Source of the DNA: Acholeplasmataceae bacterium
GTDB lineage: Bacteria; Bacillota; Negativicutes; Acidaminococcales; Acidaminococcaceae
NCBI GenBank assembly: GCA_012719555.1
Contig: JAAYAE010000173.1
Span: 1-10,308, forward strand
Direction: 5' to 3'
Length of the DNA stretch: 10,308 nt
The number at the start of each line of letters is the position of its first letter. Position 1 is the stretch's first letter. The position numbers and the translations under genes are program-made. Shown one piece after another: positions 1 to 6,834 of the stretch. A model generated the notes under the pieces. That model was not told the origin of the DNA and made no database searches. It saw only the letters and a program-made list of their open reading frames with translations.

Positions 1-7
1 ATAATAT

Positions 8-13
8 CCTCCT
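8..13 (-). promoter_or_regulatory. Shine-Dalgarno for the next rib-operon gene (outside window)
   Basis: On the minus strand AGGAGG overlaps the ribE TAG stop and is followed by seven AT-rich bases before the window ends. This predicts a start codon within the first few bases beyond position 1. In Firmicute rib operons the gene after ribE is usually ribBA (GTP cyclohydrolase II / DHBP synthase). That identity is inferred from context, not seen. Confidence 0.7.
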
Positions 14-650
14 ATATAAATCCATTTTCTAACAAACTTTTTTTAGTAAGCGTACCACTCTCTTTATAATTCAACATACGCTCTACATACTTTCCTATCA
101 TATCTGTTTCTAAATTTACCTTATCACCTATTTTCTTAAACCCCATAGTAGTTTCACCCACCGTATGCGGTATAAGTGATACGGAAAATCCTGTTTGTGT
201 TACTTCTGTTACCGTTAAACTAATACCATCTATTGATATAGACCCTTTAGGCAAAATGTATTTTAATAGGGCAACCGGCGTGTTAATTGTCGTAACTTTA
301 GCAATTCCATCAGCTACTATATTGCTTATTATTCCTACTCCCTCAACATGTCCACTTACAAGATGTCCATCTAATCCGTCCGATAAGCGTAAAGTACGTT
401 CCAAATTGACGCGTTCACCGGCTTTGAAAGTATTAATTACCGTTAATCTTACTGTTTCCGGCATAACATCGGCAGTAAAACTATTATTGCTCACTTCTAC
501 CACTGTTAAACACGAGCCATTTACCGCAATACTTTCCCCTATTTTAAGTAAGGGTGGCAGCTTCTTAGCAGTAATGGTTAGATGGTAGGAATTTTTCTCT
601 TTTTTTAAGGTCTGTACCGTACCTAATTCTGCAACTAACCCTGTAAACAT
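12..650 (-). CDS. ribE: Riboflavin synthase, alpha chain
   Basis: Catalyses the last step of riboflavin synthesis: dismutation of two 6,7-dimethyl-8-ribityllumazine molecules to riboflavin plus the pyrimidinedione that is recycled by lumazine synthase. It is a cytosolic homotrimer. At 212 aa it has normal family length and shows the two tandem lumazine-binding barrels. The first opens with MFTGLVAELG and contains AVNGSCLTVV and DGLDGHLVSGHVEG. The second contains SIDGISLTVTEV, SLIPHTVGETT and a C-terminal NLETDMIGKYVERM motif. The ATG start is preceded by GAGG at a 7-nt spacing and overlaps the end of ribD by 16 nt, so translation is probably coupled. It belongs to the FMN-riboswitch-controlled operon. 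Some naming schemes call this gene ribC or ribB; the function is not in doubt. Confidence 0.97.
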   Translation of the reverse strand: MFTGLVAELGTVQTLKKEKNSYHLTITAKKLPPLLKIGESIAVNGSCLTVVEVSNNSFTADVMPETVRLTVINTFKAGERVNLERTLRLSDGLDGHLVSGHVEGVGIISNIVADGIAKVTTINTPVALLKYILPKGSISIDGISLTVTEVTQTGFSVSLIPHTVGETTMGFKKIGDKVNLETDMIGKYVERMLNYKESGTLTKKSLLENGFI

Positions 651-1753
651 ACCTTTTCCTCTTTTCCTACCCGGCCTGTTATTAAAATATCATCGCCTAA
701 GCATTGTATTTCTTTTTGACGCAGCACTAAACTTTGCGAAATTTTAGCTTTGCCTAAACCACCGACCGGGGGTAAGCTATTAGCACCACCTACAATTTTA
801 GGTGCTATAAACGCATATACCCTTTGAACTAAACTATCATCCAAAAAAGCACCTTGCACCTGGCTTCCTCCCTCAACTAAGATACTGCTTAATTCACGTT
901 TACCCAATTCTACAAGCAAGGCTTTAATACTAAGTTCTCCTCGTTCTATTGGTACCTGGAATACCTCTACACCGGTTAACTCAGTAAAAGTAGTTATTTT
1001 TGTAGTTGCTACACTTTCTGCTGTGACTACCATGGTTGGTGCCTTTCCATCAGTAAAAACTTTTGCTGTTAATGGTATTTCCAGTTTGCTGTCTAAAACT
1101 ATGCGCAAAGGATTTTTCCCTACTGCCAGGCGACAAGTAAGTTCAGGATCATCTTTTATTACTGTGTTTTTACCAACCAATATACAGTCGTAAATACCAC
1201 GCAAATAGTGCGCATATTTGCGAGATTCTTCACCACTGATCCATTTAGAGTCTCCATTAGCGGTAGCAATTTTTCCATCTAAAGTCATAGCGTATTTGAC
1301 TGCCACAAAGGGCATCCCTGTTAATATCCAATGGAAAAATACTTCGTTTTGTTTGTAAGCTTCCTGGGCCAAAATCCCCTCAGATACTTCTACGCCTGCC
1401 GCTCTCAGCGCTGCAAACCCACGTCCTGCAACTTTAGGATTAGGATCGCCTGCAGCAGCTACTACGCGCTTAATGCCTGCCCGGATAAGAGCTTCACAGC
1501 ACGGTCCTGTTCGTCCAAAATGAGAACAAGGTTCCAACGTTACATAAGCAGTAGCACCAAAGGCCAGGTTTCCAGCGGCAGCCAAGGCATTCACCTCGGC
1601 ATGAGCTTCTCCGGCTTTGTGATGATATCCCTGCCCAATAACACTGCCCTCAGAATTAACTATGACGCACCCCACCAAAGGATTGGGACTGGTATAGCCC
1701 CGTGCTTTTTCCGCAAGTGCTAAAGCCATTTTCATATATTTAATATCGTCCAT
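635..1753 (-). CDS. ribD: Bifunctional riboflavin biosynthesis protein RibD (deaminase/reductase)
   Basis: Carries out two consecutive steps after GTP cyclohydrolase II: deamination of the diaminopyrimidine intermediate, then NADPH-dependent reduction of the ribosyl side chain. The 372-aa length is typical. The N-terminal cytidine-deaminase-like domain (about 1-145) has TSPNPLVGCVIV, the zinc/catalytic HAE motif (H51, E53) and EPCSHFGRTGPC (C76, C85). The C-terminal DHFR-like reductase domain (about 148-365) has VAVKYAMTLDGKIA, SKWISGEESR, ILVGKNTVIKDDPELTCR and ILVEGGSQVQGAFL. Both halves look intact. The ATG is preceded by AGAGGTGA, with AGAGG 7 nt from the start. It is the first gene of the rib operon, directly behind the riboswitch and its terminator, so expression should fall when FMN is plentiful. 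Confidence 0.97.
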   Translation of the reverse strand: MDDIKYMKMALALAEKARGYTSPNPLVGCVIVNSEGSVIGQGYHHKAGEAHAEVNALAAAGNLAFGATAYVTLEPCSHFGRTGPCCEALIRAGIKRVVAAAGDPNPKVAGRGFAALRAAGVEVSEGILAQEAYKQNEVFFHWILTGMPFVAVKYAMTLDGKIATANGDSKWISGEESRKYAHYLRGIYDCILVGKNTVIKDDPELTCRLAVGKNPLRIVLDSKLEIPLTAKVFTDGKAPTMVVTAESVATTKITTFTELTGVEVFQVPIERGELSIKALLVELGKRELSSILVEGGSQVQGAFLDDSLVQRVYAFIAPKIVGGANSLPPVGGLGKAKISQSLVLRQKEIQCLGDDILITGRVGKEEKVCLQG

Positions 1754-1757
1754 AAAA

Positions 1758-1765
1758 TCACCTCT
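1758..1765 (-). promoter_or_regulatory. ribD ribosome binding site
   Basis: AGAGGTGA on the minus strand, with AGAGG 7 nt upstream of the ribD ATG. It lies 25 nt past the terminator U-tract and outside the terminator stem, which favours transcriptional rather than translational control by the riboswitch. Confidence 0.75.
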
Positions 1766-1789
1766 AGATTTTTTTGCCGTAAGTACAAC

Positions 1790-1824
1790 AAAAAAGACTA
1801 ACCACCCTTTTGGGGTAATTAGTC
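1790..1824 (-). terminator. Intrinsic terminator of the FMN riboswitch
   Basis: Read on the minus strand, GACTAATTACCC and GGGTGGTTAGTC form an uninterrupted 12-bp stem with two G-U pairs. The loop is 5 nt (CAAAA) and six U residues follow immediately. The element sits 39 nt after the aptamer and 36 nt before the ribD start, the standard position for a transcription-attenuating expression platform. Because no other terminator is seen behind the upstream operon, it may also stop read-through from there. Confidence 0.93.
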
Positions 1825-1867
1825 AGACGGCTGAATTTGTAAAGTAACACAGCATAAACTTTCGTCT
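1825..1867 (-). other. Candidate alternative (anti-P1) helix of the riboswitch platform
   Basis: AGACG at the 3' strand of P1 (1863-1867) can pair with CGUCU at 1825-1829. Directly inside this, GCUG (1850-1853) can pair with CAGC (1830-1833), giving nine pairs with a 9-nt bulge. Formation would open P1 when FMN is absent. It ends exactly next to the terminator stem without invading it, so calling it a true antiterminator is an inference from base complementarity only. Confidence 0.4.
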
Positions 1868-1974
1868 TTTCTCATCCAGACTTTATACTGTCGGTATCGG
1901 AGTTACACCGATTCATGCCGGTTACGGCTCGCGGACTATACCGCCGGTAGGGAATTTCACCCTGCCCCAAAGAC
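1864..1974 (-). ncRNA. FMN riboswitch (RFN element) aptamer
   Basis: The 111-nt leader segment carries the RFN consensus blocks in order on the minus strand: GGGGCAGGGTGAAATTCCC, TACCGGCGGT, AGTCCGCGAGCC, CCGGCATGAATCGGTG, CTCCGATACCGAC and AAAGTCTGGATGAGA. Helix P1 closes as GUCUUU (1969-1974) with AAAGAC (1864-1869). FMN binding stabilises P1 and, in this family, favours a downstream terminator or sequestrator. Here an intrinsic terminator follows at 1790-1824, so FMN is predicted to reduce transcription of ribD-ribE. One block reads GTGTAACTCC where the usual form is closer to GTGAAATTCC, a mild deviation. Confidence 0.97.
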
Positions 1975-1996
1975 ACAATATTCAATTGATGCTCTC

Positions 1997-2024
1997 ATTA
2001 TATCACTATTATAAAACTTTGCAA
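1997..2024 (-). promoter_or_regulatory. Sigma-A-type promoter of the riboflavin operon
   Basis: On the minus strand a TTGCAA -35 box (2019-2024), a 16-bp spacer and a perfect TATAAT -10 box (1997-2002) lie just upstream of the riboswitch. Transcription would start near position 1990, leaving about 16 nt before aptamer helix P1. A second TATAAT at 2008-2013 has only a poor -35 partner. The promoter begins 7 nt after the stop codon of the AsmA-like gene. Confidence 0.8.
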
Positions 2025-2030
2025 TAGTCG

Positions 2031-3332
2031 TTAATTAAATGCTTTGTTTTCACCGGTTTGATGATCATGAAAAAAAACTTTTCCTAATTTGAGTTTACCA
2101 TTTATAATTTGAAAAAATGGTGCAGAAATATCGCCGGCCGATGAATGTATTTCCACATCGCTGAAACGTAATACACCATATTGATTAGTAAACTTACCTG
2201 TTATGCTGTCAAATAAAACAGGGCCATAGTTACCTTTCCCTGATTTAAAGTCACCATAAGTAAGTACTTTTTTGTGTTCGCCTGTTCCGCGCATTTTAAG
2301 ATTAAGTTCTACCAAACAATTAATTAATAAACTTTTAGCCGCTATATCACTACGCAGTTTATGCCCCAAAACATTTACGTTGTAATGTTTGTTGTCAATA
2401 TTGAAATAGCCGCTGGCATCACAATTACCGCCATAAACATCAGCATGAACATTCGTAATATTAATAAAAGCATTTTCATAGTGAAAATCACCAACTACAT
2501 TAGAAAAATGCAAAGCCGGTAAGTTCAGTTCTTCCATAGACAAATTACCGTCAATCATTGGCGATGGTAATTGTCCTGATATTTTTGAAGTAGTTGAGAC
2601 TTTCTCATGAACATTTATTCCCGTTCCTAACGATGAGGGCTTTAAGTCTTTAATTGTAAGATTCAAATCATAAACAGCTACTTTAGGTTTAAGATTAATA
2701 CTGCCAACAATATTTAGGGCATCGGCCTCTAAAGTCCCACTAAATTTCCCTGCCGAAAAATCTATATCAAACTTATCTCTACTATTCATATGCATTTTAG
2801 CATTAACATCATTCATAGCAAATTCTCTGTTGGCATAACGCGCAACAAGCTTGCAACGATTAAGAGCCATCGTAAAGTTCATATCTTTTAGAGCGCTACT
2901 AAATTCCGGTTTAGGCAAACCTATTTTTCTTTTATCCTGTTTAGCAATATCGATGTTTTTTAAATTCATACGTTCATTAAAATCAAGACAAAGTAAGCCA
3001 TCATTTATCTCAATATTAGTTATAGTAGACGCTTCAACACGCTTAGTAATAACGTCCCAAGGTTTAACAGCAAAGGAACCACTGCCGATTTGGGCTATTA
3101 ATCTTCCCTGTTCATCCTTCCAAAGCAAATTTTCAAAGCTGACAAGGCCGAAAATATTTGCCCTAAGGGTGCCCACAGTTAAAGTGCCATCCAGCATCTG
3201 TTGTCCTGACAATGTTTTATTGAAAATATTAACAACTTGTTTGGTAGCTTGGTAGCTTAATCCATAGAAAATTGCCACCAAGAAAATAGCAACACCTACA
3301 ATAGTTGCACCTATTTTTGCTCTCTTAGCCAT
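2031..3332 (-). CDS. Membrane-anchored AsmA/TamB-like protein (hypothetical)
   Basis: A 433-aa protein with one N-terminal membrane segment (about residues 7-25, after the basic start MAKRAK) and no later hydrophobic span, so the body should lie outside the cytoplasmic membrane. The rest is beta-rich, with alternating polar and hydrophobic residues and recurring glycine turns. Two stretches resemble AsmA/TamB-type domains: residues 260-312 (DGNLSMEELNL, then DVYGGNCDASGYFNID) and 364-416 (GKGNYGPVLFDSITGKF, YGVLRFSDVEIHSSAGDIS). Such proteins are linked to lipid transport and outer-membrane homeostasis in diderm bacteria. The start is ATG with GGGG at a 6-nt spacing, 18 nt after rpe, so it is the apparent last gene of the operon. 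The family assignment rests on sequence texture; the exact function is unknown. It could instead be another DUF with the same beta-helical groove fold. Confidence 0.75.
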   Translation of the reverse strand: MAKRAKIGATIVGVAIFLVAIFYGLSYQATKQVVNIFNKTLSGQQMLDGTLTVGTLRANIFGLVSFENLLWKDEQGRLIAQIGSGSFAVKPWDVITKRVEASTITNIEINDGLLCLDFNERMNLKNIDIAKQDKRKIGLPKPEFSSALKDMNFTMALNRCKLVARYANREFAMNDVNAKMHMNSRDKFDIDFSAGKFSGTLEADALNIVGSINLKPKVAVYDLNLTIKDLKPSSLGTGINVHEKVSTTSKISGQLPSPMIDGNLSMEELNLPALHFSNVVGDFHYENAFINITNVHADVYGGNCDASGYFNIDNKHYNVNVLGHKLRSDIAAKSLLINCLVELNLKMRGTGEHKKVLTYGDFKSGKGNYGPVLFDSITGKFTNQYGVLRFSDVEIHSSAGDISAPFFQIINGKLKLGKVFFHDHQTGENKAFN

Positions 3333-3350
3333 TTTAAACCCCGTTCAGTT

Positions 3351-4007
3351 TTAAATTAGCGGATATGATTTTAACTCAGCAATAGCCTTTTTAATATCTT
3401 GTGCACCATAAATAAAAGATCCTGCTACCAACACATTAGCACCTGCGTCTATAACCTGCTTAGCCGTCTGAGCATTAATACCACCATCAACTTGAATAAA
3501 AACATCCCGTTGCAACTTTGTAATCATTTCTTTGAGGCAAGCAATTTTTTTCACCATGGTGGCAATAAATTGTTGCCCGCCAAACCCTGGATTTACTGAC
3601 ATTATCAGTACCATATCCACGTAAGGCAAAATCTCTTCAATTGTACTTAAAGATGTAGCTGGATTAAGTGCAACACCTGCTTTAATGCCATGTTCGTGAA
3701 TAGATTGAATTAGTCGGTGCAAATGTTTAGTGGTTTCAACGTGAACCACTATCATATCAGCCCCGGCCGCTACAAAATCTTCTACATAATTTTCCGGATT
3801 CTCCACCATTAGATGACAATCAAAAAACATTTTTGTGTGAGGGCGTATTTTTTTAACCACAGGAGCACCGAAAGTTAAATTTGGCACAAATCTGCCATCC
3901 ATAACATCAATATGAACCCAATCGGCACCAGCCTCCTCTATTCTTTTTATCTCCTCACCCAGGCGAGAAAAATCTGCTGATAAAATCGACGGTGCTATGA
4001 TAGTCAT
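3351..4007 (-). CDS. rpe: Ribulose-phosphate 3-epimerase
   Basis: Interconverts D-ribulose 5-phosphate and D-xylulose 5-phosphate in the pentose phosphate pathway; a cytosolic, metal-dependent TIM barrel. The 218-aa length is standard. Visible hallmarks are APSILSADF near the N terminus, VHIDVMDGRFVPNLTFG with metal/catalytic H32 and D34, the metal ligand H65 in DCHLMV, MSVNPGFGGQQF (137-147), the second catalytic Asp D174 in QVDGGIN, and a phosphate-binding GSFIYG near the end. The ATG overlaps the rsgA stop as ATGA (4 nt) and has GAGGGG 11 nt upstream, so it is probably translationally coupled. Its position behind prkC-rsgA is the usual Firmicute arrangement. Confidence 0.98.
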   Translation of the reverse strand: MTIIAPSILSADFSRLGEEIKRIEEAGADWVHIDVMDGRFVPNLTFGAPVVKKIRPHTKMFFDCHLMVENPENYVEDFVAAGADMIVVHVETTKHLHRLIQSIHEHGIKAGVALNPATSLSTIEEILPYVDMVLIMSVNPGFGGQQFIATMVKKIACLKEMITKLQRDVFIQVDGGINAQTAKQVIDAGANVLVAGSFIYGAQDIKKAIAELKSYPLI

Positions 4008-4888
4008 TTTTTTACGTTCCCCTCTTTTTTATTTTTTATCTCTGTTAACATACTTACATAGGAATTATAACGAGATTGAGCAACCTCACCTGTTGTTAAC
4101 GCTGCTTTAACAGCACAATCAGGCTCATGAGTATGGGTGCAAGTGGTAAACCTGCAACCTGAGGCTAGCGGAATAAATTCTCTGAAATCTGTGGCCAAAG
4201 TCCCCAAATCCAATTCTTCCAAGTTCAAATTACCAAATCCCGGCGTATCTGCAACATAGCCACCGGCAAAGGGTAAAAGCTGAGCAAAGCGTGTAGTATG
4301 ACGACCTCTGCCAATCTTTTCACTAACCTCTCCTGTTACCAGTGCTAAATTAGGATCAATAGCGTTTAAAGTAGTTGATTTGCCTACACCTGAAGGACCG
4401 GCAAAAACAGAAATCTTGCCTGCCAGTCTGTTTTTCAGAGCTTCAATACCTATGCCTTCAGAAGCACAGATATCGAAAACTTCATAACCAATCTTACCAT
4501 AAATAGCACGACAACTATCAATAAACCCTTCAGGAGCAATATCATTTTTATTCAAACTAATTATTGCCGGTATCCGCGCACTTTCTGCTAAAGCCAAAAG
4601 CTTATCCATCAATAGCCAGCTAAAATCCGGATTTGCACAGGCAAAAGCCACTATTACCAAATCTATATTAGCCATAAGAGGGCGCTGCAAAAAATTTTTG
4701 CGCGGCAAGATGTCTATAATCATACCCTCATCCCCGGCTTGTTCAAAATGCACTATATCACCGGTAACTAGGCTGAAACGCTCTTTCTTTAGTTTTCCCT
4801 TTACCTTACACGTATAGACCAAACTATCCTCGGCCTCTACGTAATAATATCCATTGTAAGTGCGAATAATGCGACCCTGCATTGGCAT
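4004..4888 (-). CDS. rsgA: Ribosome small subunit-dependent GTPase RsgA (YjeQ/CpgA)
   Basis: Circularly permuted GTPase that acts late in 30S subunit maturation. Numbered from an in-frame TTG one codon upstream, it has an OB-fold (about 1-70), G4 NKND (114-117), then G1 GPSGVGKST (165-173), G2 region GRGRHTT (195-200) and G3 DTPGFG (215-220). A C-terminal zinc motif follows with C246, C251, H253 and C259. Three starts compete: TTG at 4891 (10 nt after GGAGG), ATG at 4888 (13 nt; TGATG overlap with the prkC stop) and ATG at 4882. I chose ATG 4888, which gives 294 aa. Co-location with the PASTA kinase gene is common in Firmicutes, and the Bacillus homologue CpgA is a reported PrkC substrate; that this also holds here is inference. 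Confidence 0.97.
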   Translation of the reverse strand: MPMQGRIIRTYNGYYYVEAEDSLVYTCKVKGKLKKERFSLVTGDIVHFEQAGDEGMIIDILPRKNFLQRPLMANIDLVIVAFACANPDFSWLLMDKLLALAESARIPAIISLNKNDIAPEGFIDSCRAIYGKIGYEVFDICASEGIGIEALKNRLAGKISVFAGPSGVGKSTTLNAIDPNLALVTGEVSEKIGRGRHTTRFAQLLPFAGGYVADTPGFGNLNLEELDLGTLATDFREFIPLASGCRFTTCTHTHEPDCAVKAALTTGEVAQSRYNSYVSMLTEIKNKKEGNVKK

Positions 4889-6831
4889 CAAATTTTTCTA
4901 TCCTCCACTAATGTACCATTGGCATAAAATTGCACCCTGGTAGGTCCAGCGATTTCCACCTGCTGACGCAGACGAACTCCCGGTCTAGCTAACCCGGTAT
5001 AGACTGTAGAAGTTCCTTTTTCGTTAATTAGAACTAATTTAACTTCGTTTCTATCTTGCCCACTTGGAACTACAAATTCTACAATTTTTGCAGAACCGGA
5101 ATCAAGGGCATTCTTATCGGCTTTTTCATCCTTCTTACTAGGGTCACCTGTAGAAACAGTAACATTGACCACGGTGCTCTTACCCACAACGCTGCCAATA
5201 TCAGGATCTGTAGTAAGAACGTTATTTTTAGCTGATGCATCAGGTTTTTCTGTTACGGTTCCTAATTGAAGTCCCGCCTCACTTAACAATGCTTTTGCCG
5301 CATCCAAAGTCATACCTGACACTGACGGTACAACTGTTTGTCCATCACTGATATTAACGATAAGATTAATTTTAGTATTAGCATCTACTTTAGTTTTTGC
5401 CCTAACACTTTGTTCTAATACCGAATCCATTGGTTTTCCTGCCGCATAGCGCACAGTAACTGTTCCTAATTTTAATTTAGCTGATTTTAAAAGTTGTTTT
5501 GCAACTGTAAGATTTTTACCAACTAAATTTGGTGCTACCCCTTGCTCTACCCCTTTGCTAATAACAAGTAGTATTTTTCTGCCTTCTTTTACTTTGCTAT
5601 TTGCCGGAGGATCTTGGCTACTCACCTGCCCAGCTGGAACGTCCTCAGAATATTCTTCGGATAATATGTAGGTCAAGTGGCTTTTATCTAAAATTTCCTC
5701 AGCCTCAACAATGGTTTTTCCCTTAAGGTCAGGCACTGTTACTACCATCTTGGAATATTCCAAAACTCCATAGACTATTCCCAATAAAGCTAGTATGCCA
5801 CAAACCACAAGGATTAAAAACTTTTTATTGCTCTTTTTAGGCGGCTCAACAATTTCCTGTTGTTCCTTTGGCGGTTTATAATTAGCGATACCGTCAATCA
5901 TCTCTGCTTTGCTAATAATCATAGTTTGATCATTTACGCCCTCAGTTGGTACAGGTGTATCAGAACTAATAAAATCACGGTTATCCACTTTTTTATTAGA
6001 CTCATTACTATATAAAAGTTCCTCAGCATGTTGCAGGTCCTCCAAAAATTCCTGGGCAGAAGCGTAACGTTTGTCTGGATTTTTAGCCAAAGCCTTAGCC
6101 ACAATTTTCTCTAAAAATAGTGGCATGTCAGGAACAATGGAGCGCAAGGATGGTGTTACCGACTGTACATGCTTCAAAGCTACTGCAACCGGAGTTGTTC
6201 CCTCAAAAGGCAATTTACCCGTTAACATTTCAAACAAAACTACGCCCAATGAATATAAATCTGACTTAGGGGTTATTGGTTGTCCACAAGCTTGCTCCGG
6301 GGAAAGATAATGTACAGAACCTATGACATTTTCTTGAGTTTGTTGACACAAAGGCCCAATGGCTCTAGCAATACCAAAATCCGTAACCTTAGCGGTGCCT
6401 GTACTATCGATTAAAATATTCTGAGATTTTATGTCACAATGCACAACATCATGAATGTGTGCTTGAATTAGAGCTGCAGCTACGCCTAAAGCATAATGTA
6501 CCGCCACCTTTGGTTCAAGAGCCCCTTCTTCATTAATATATTCCTTTATGGTTTTACCAACAACGTATTCCATGACTATATAATAAATGTCATTTTCCAC
6601 GCCAACATCATAAACGTTTACAATATTCGGATGCATTAGTTTAGCAGCACTGCAGGCCTCTTGCCTGAAACGTGCAATAAAATCTGCATCTTGAATATAC
6701 TGATCCCGTAAAATTTTAATGCCAACATCACGATTCAAAAAAGTATCATACCCATGGAAGACTTCGGCCATGCCGCCGCCACCAACTTTATCTACAATTT
6801 CATATCGATTATTTAGAGTTATTCTTTCCAT
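4888..6831 (-). CDS. prkC: PASTA-domain Ser/Thr protein kinase PrkC/Stk1
   Basis: Membrane receptor kinase that senses muropeptides or lipid II outside and phosphorylates cytosolic proteins. The kinase domain (about 10-270) has the glycine loop GGGGMAEVF, Lys39 in GIKIL, Glu58, catalytic D133 in HCDIKSQNIL, DFG at 151-153, SPE at 177-179 and D191. HCD replaces the usual HRD. A linker of about 65 residues leads to one membrane span (about 338-358). Three PASTA repeats follow (about 363-427, 430-497, 498-562), then a charged linker and an 80-residue extracellular C-terminal domain. GGAGG (6840-6844) stands 8 nt before the ATG. The gene starts 3 nt after its phosphatase gene and runs into rsgA. 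At 647 aa the length is normal for a three-PASTA form. Confidence 0.97.
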   Translation of the reverse strand: MERITLNNRYEIVDKVGGGGMAEVFHGYDTFLNRDVGIKILRDQYIQDADFIARFRQEACSAAKLMHPNIVNVYDVGVENDIYYIVMEYVVGKTIKEYINEEGALEPKVAVHYALGVAAALIQAHIHDVVHCDIKSQNILIDSTGTAKVTDFGIARAIGPLCQQTQENVIGSVHYLSPEQACGQPITPKSDLYSLGVVLFEMLTGKLPFEGTTPVAVALKHVQSVTPSLRSIVPDMPLFLEKIVAKALAKNPDKRYASAQEFLEDLQHAEELLYSNESNKKVDNRDFISSDTPVPTEGVNDQTMIISKAEMIDGIANYKPPKEQQEIVEPPKKSNKKFLILVVCGILALLGIVYGVLEYSKMVVTVPDLKGKTIVEAEEILDKSHLTYILSEEYSEDVPAGQVSSQDPPANSKVKEGRKILLVISKGVEQGVAPNLVGKNLTVAKQLLKSAKLKLGTVTVRYAAGKPMDSVLEQSVRAKTKVDANTKINLIVNISDGQTVVPSVSGMTLDAAKALLSEAGLQLGTVTEKPDASAKNNVLTTDPDIGSVVGKSTVVNVTVSTGDPSKKDEKADKNALDSGSAKIVEFVVPSGQDRNEVKLVLINEKGTSTVYTGLARPGVRLRQQVEIAGPTRVQFYANGTLVEDRKI

Positions 6832-6834
6832 TTA

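Noticed and set aside
256..588. 110-codon open frame on the plus strand inside ribE
   Set aside because: It lies antisense to a clear riboflavin synthase and its translation resembles no family and has low-complexity Ser/Thr/Leu content.
1331..1723. 130-codon plus-strand frame inside ribD
   Set aside because: It is antisense to the conserved RibD deaminase domain and shows no recognisable motif.
2851..3255. 134-codon plus-strand frame opposite the AsmA-like gene
   Set aside because: It is the only frame competing with a less certain gene. However, the minus-strand gene has a start with an SD, a membrane anchor and operon spacing, and this frame has no such context.
6341..6348. TTGACA-like box on the plus strand
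   Set aside because: It sits inside prkC, faces the opposite direction to all genes and has no downstream gene to serve.
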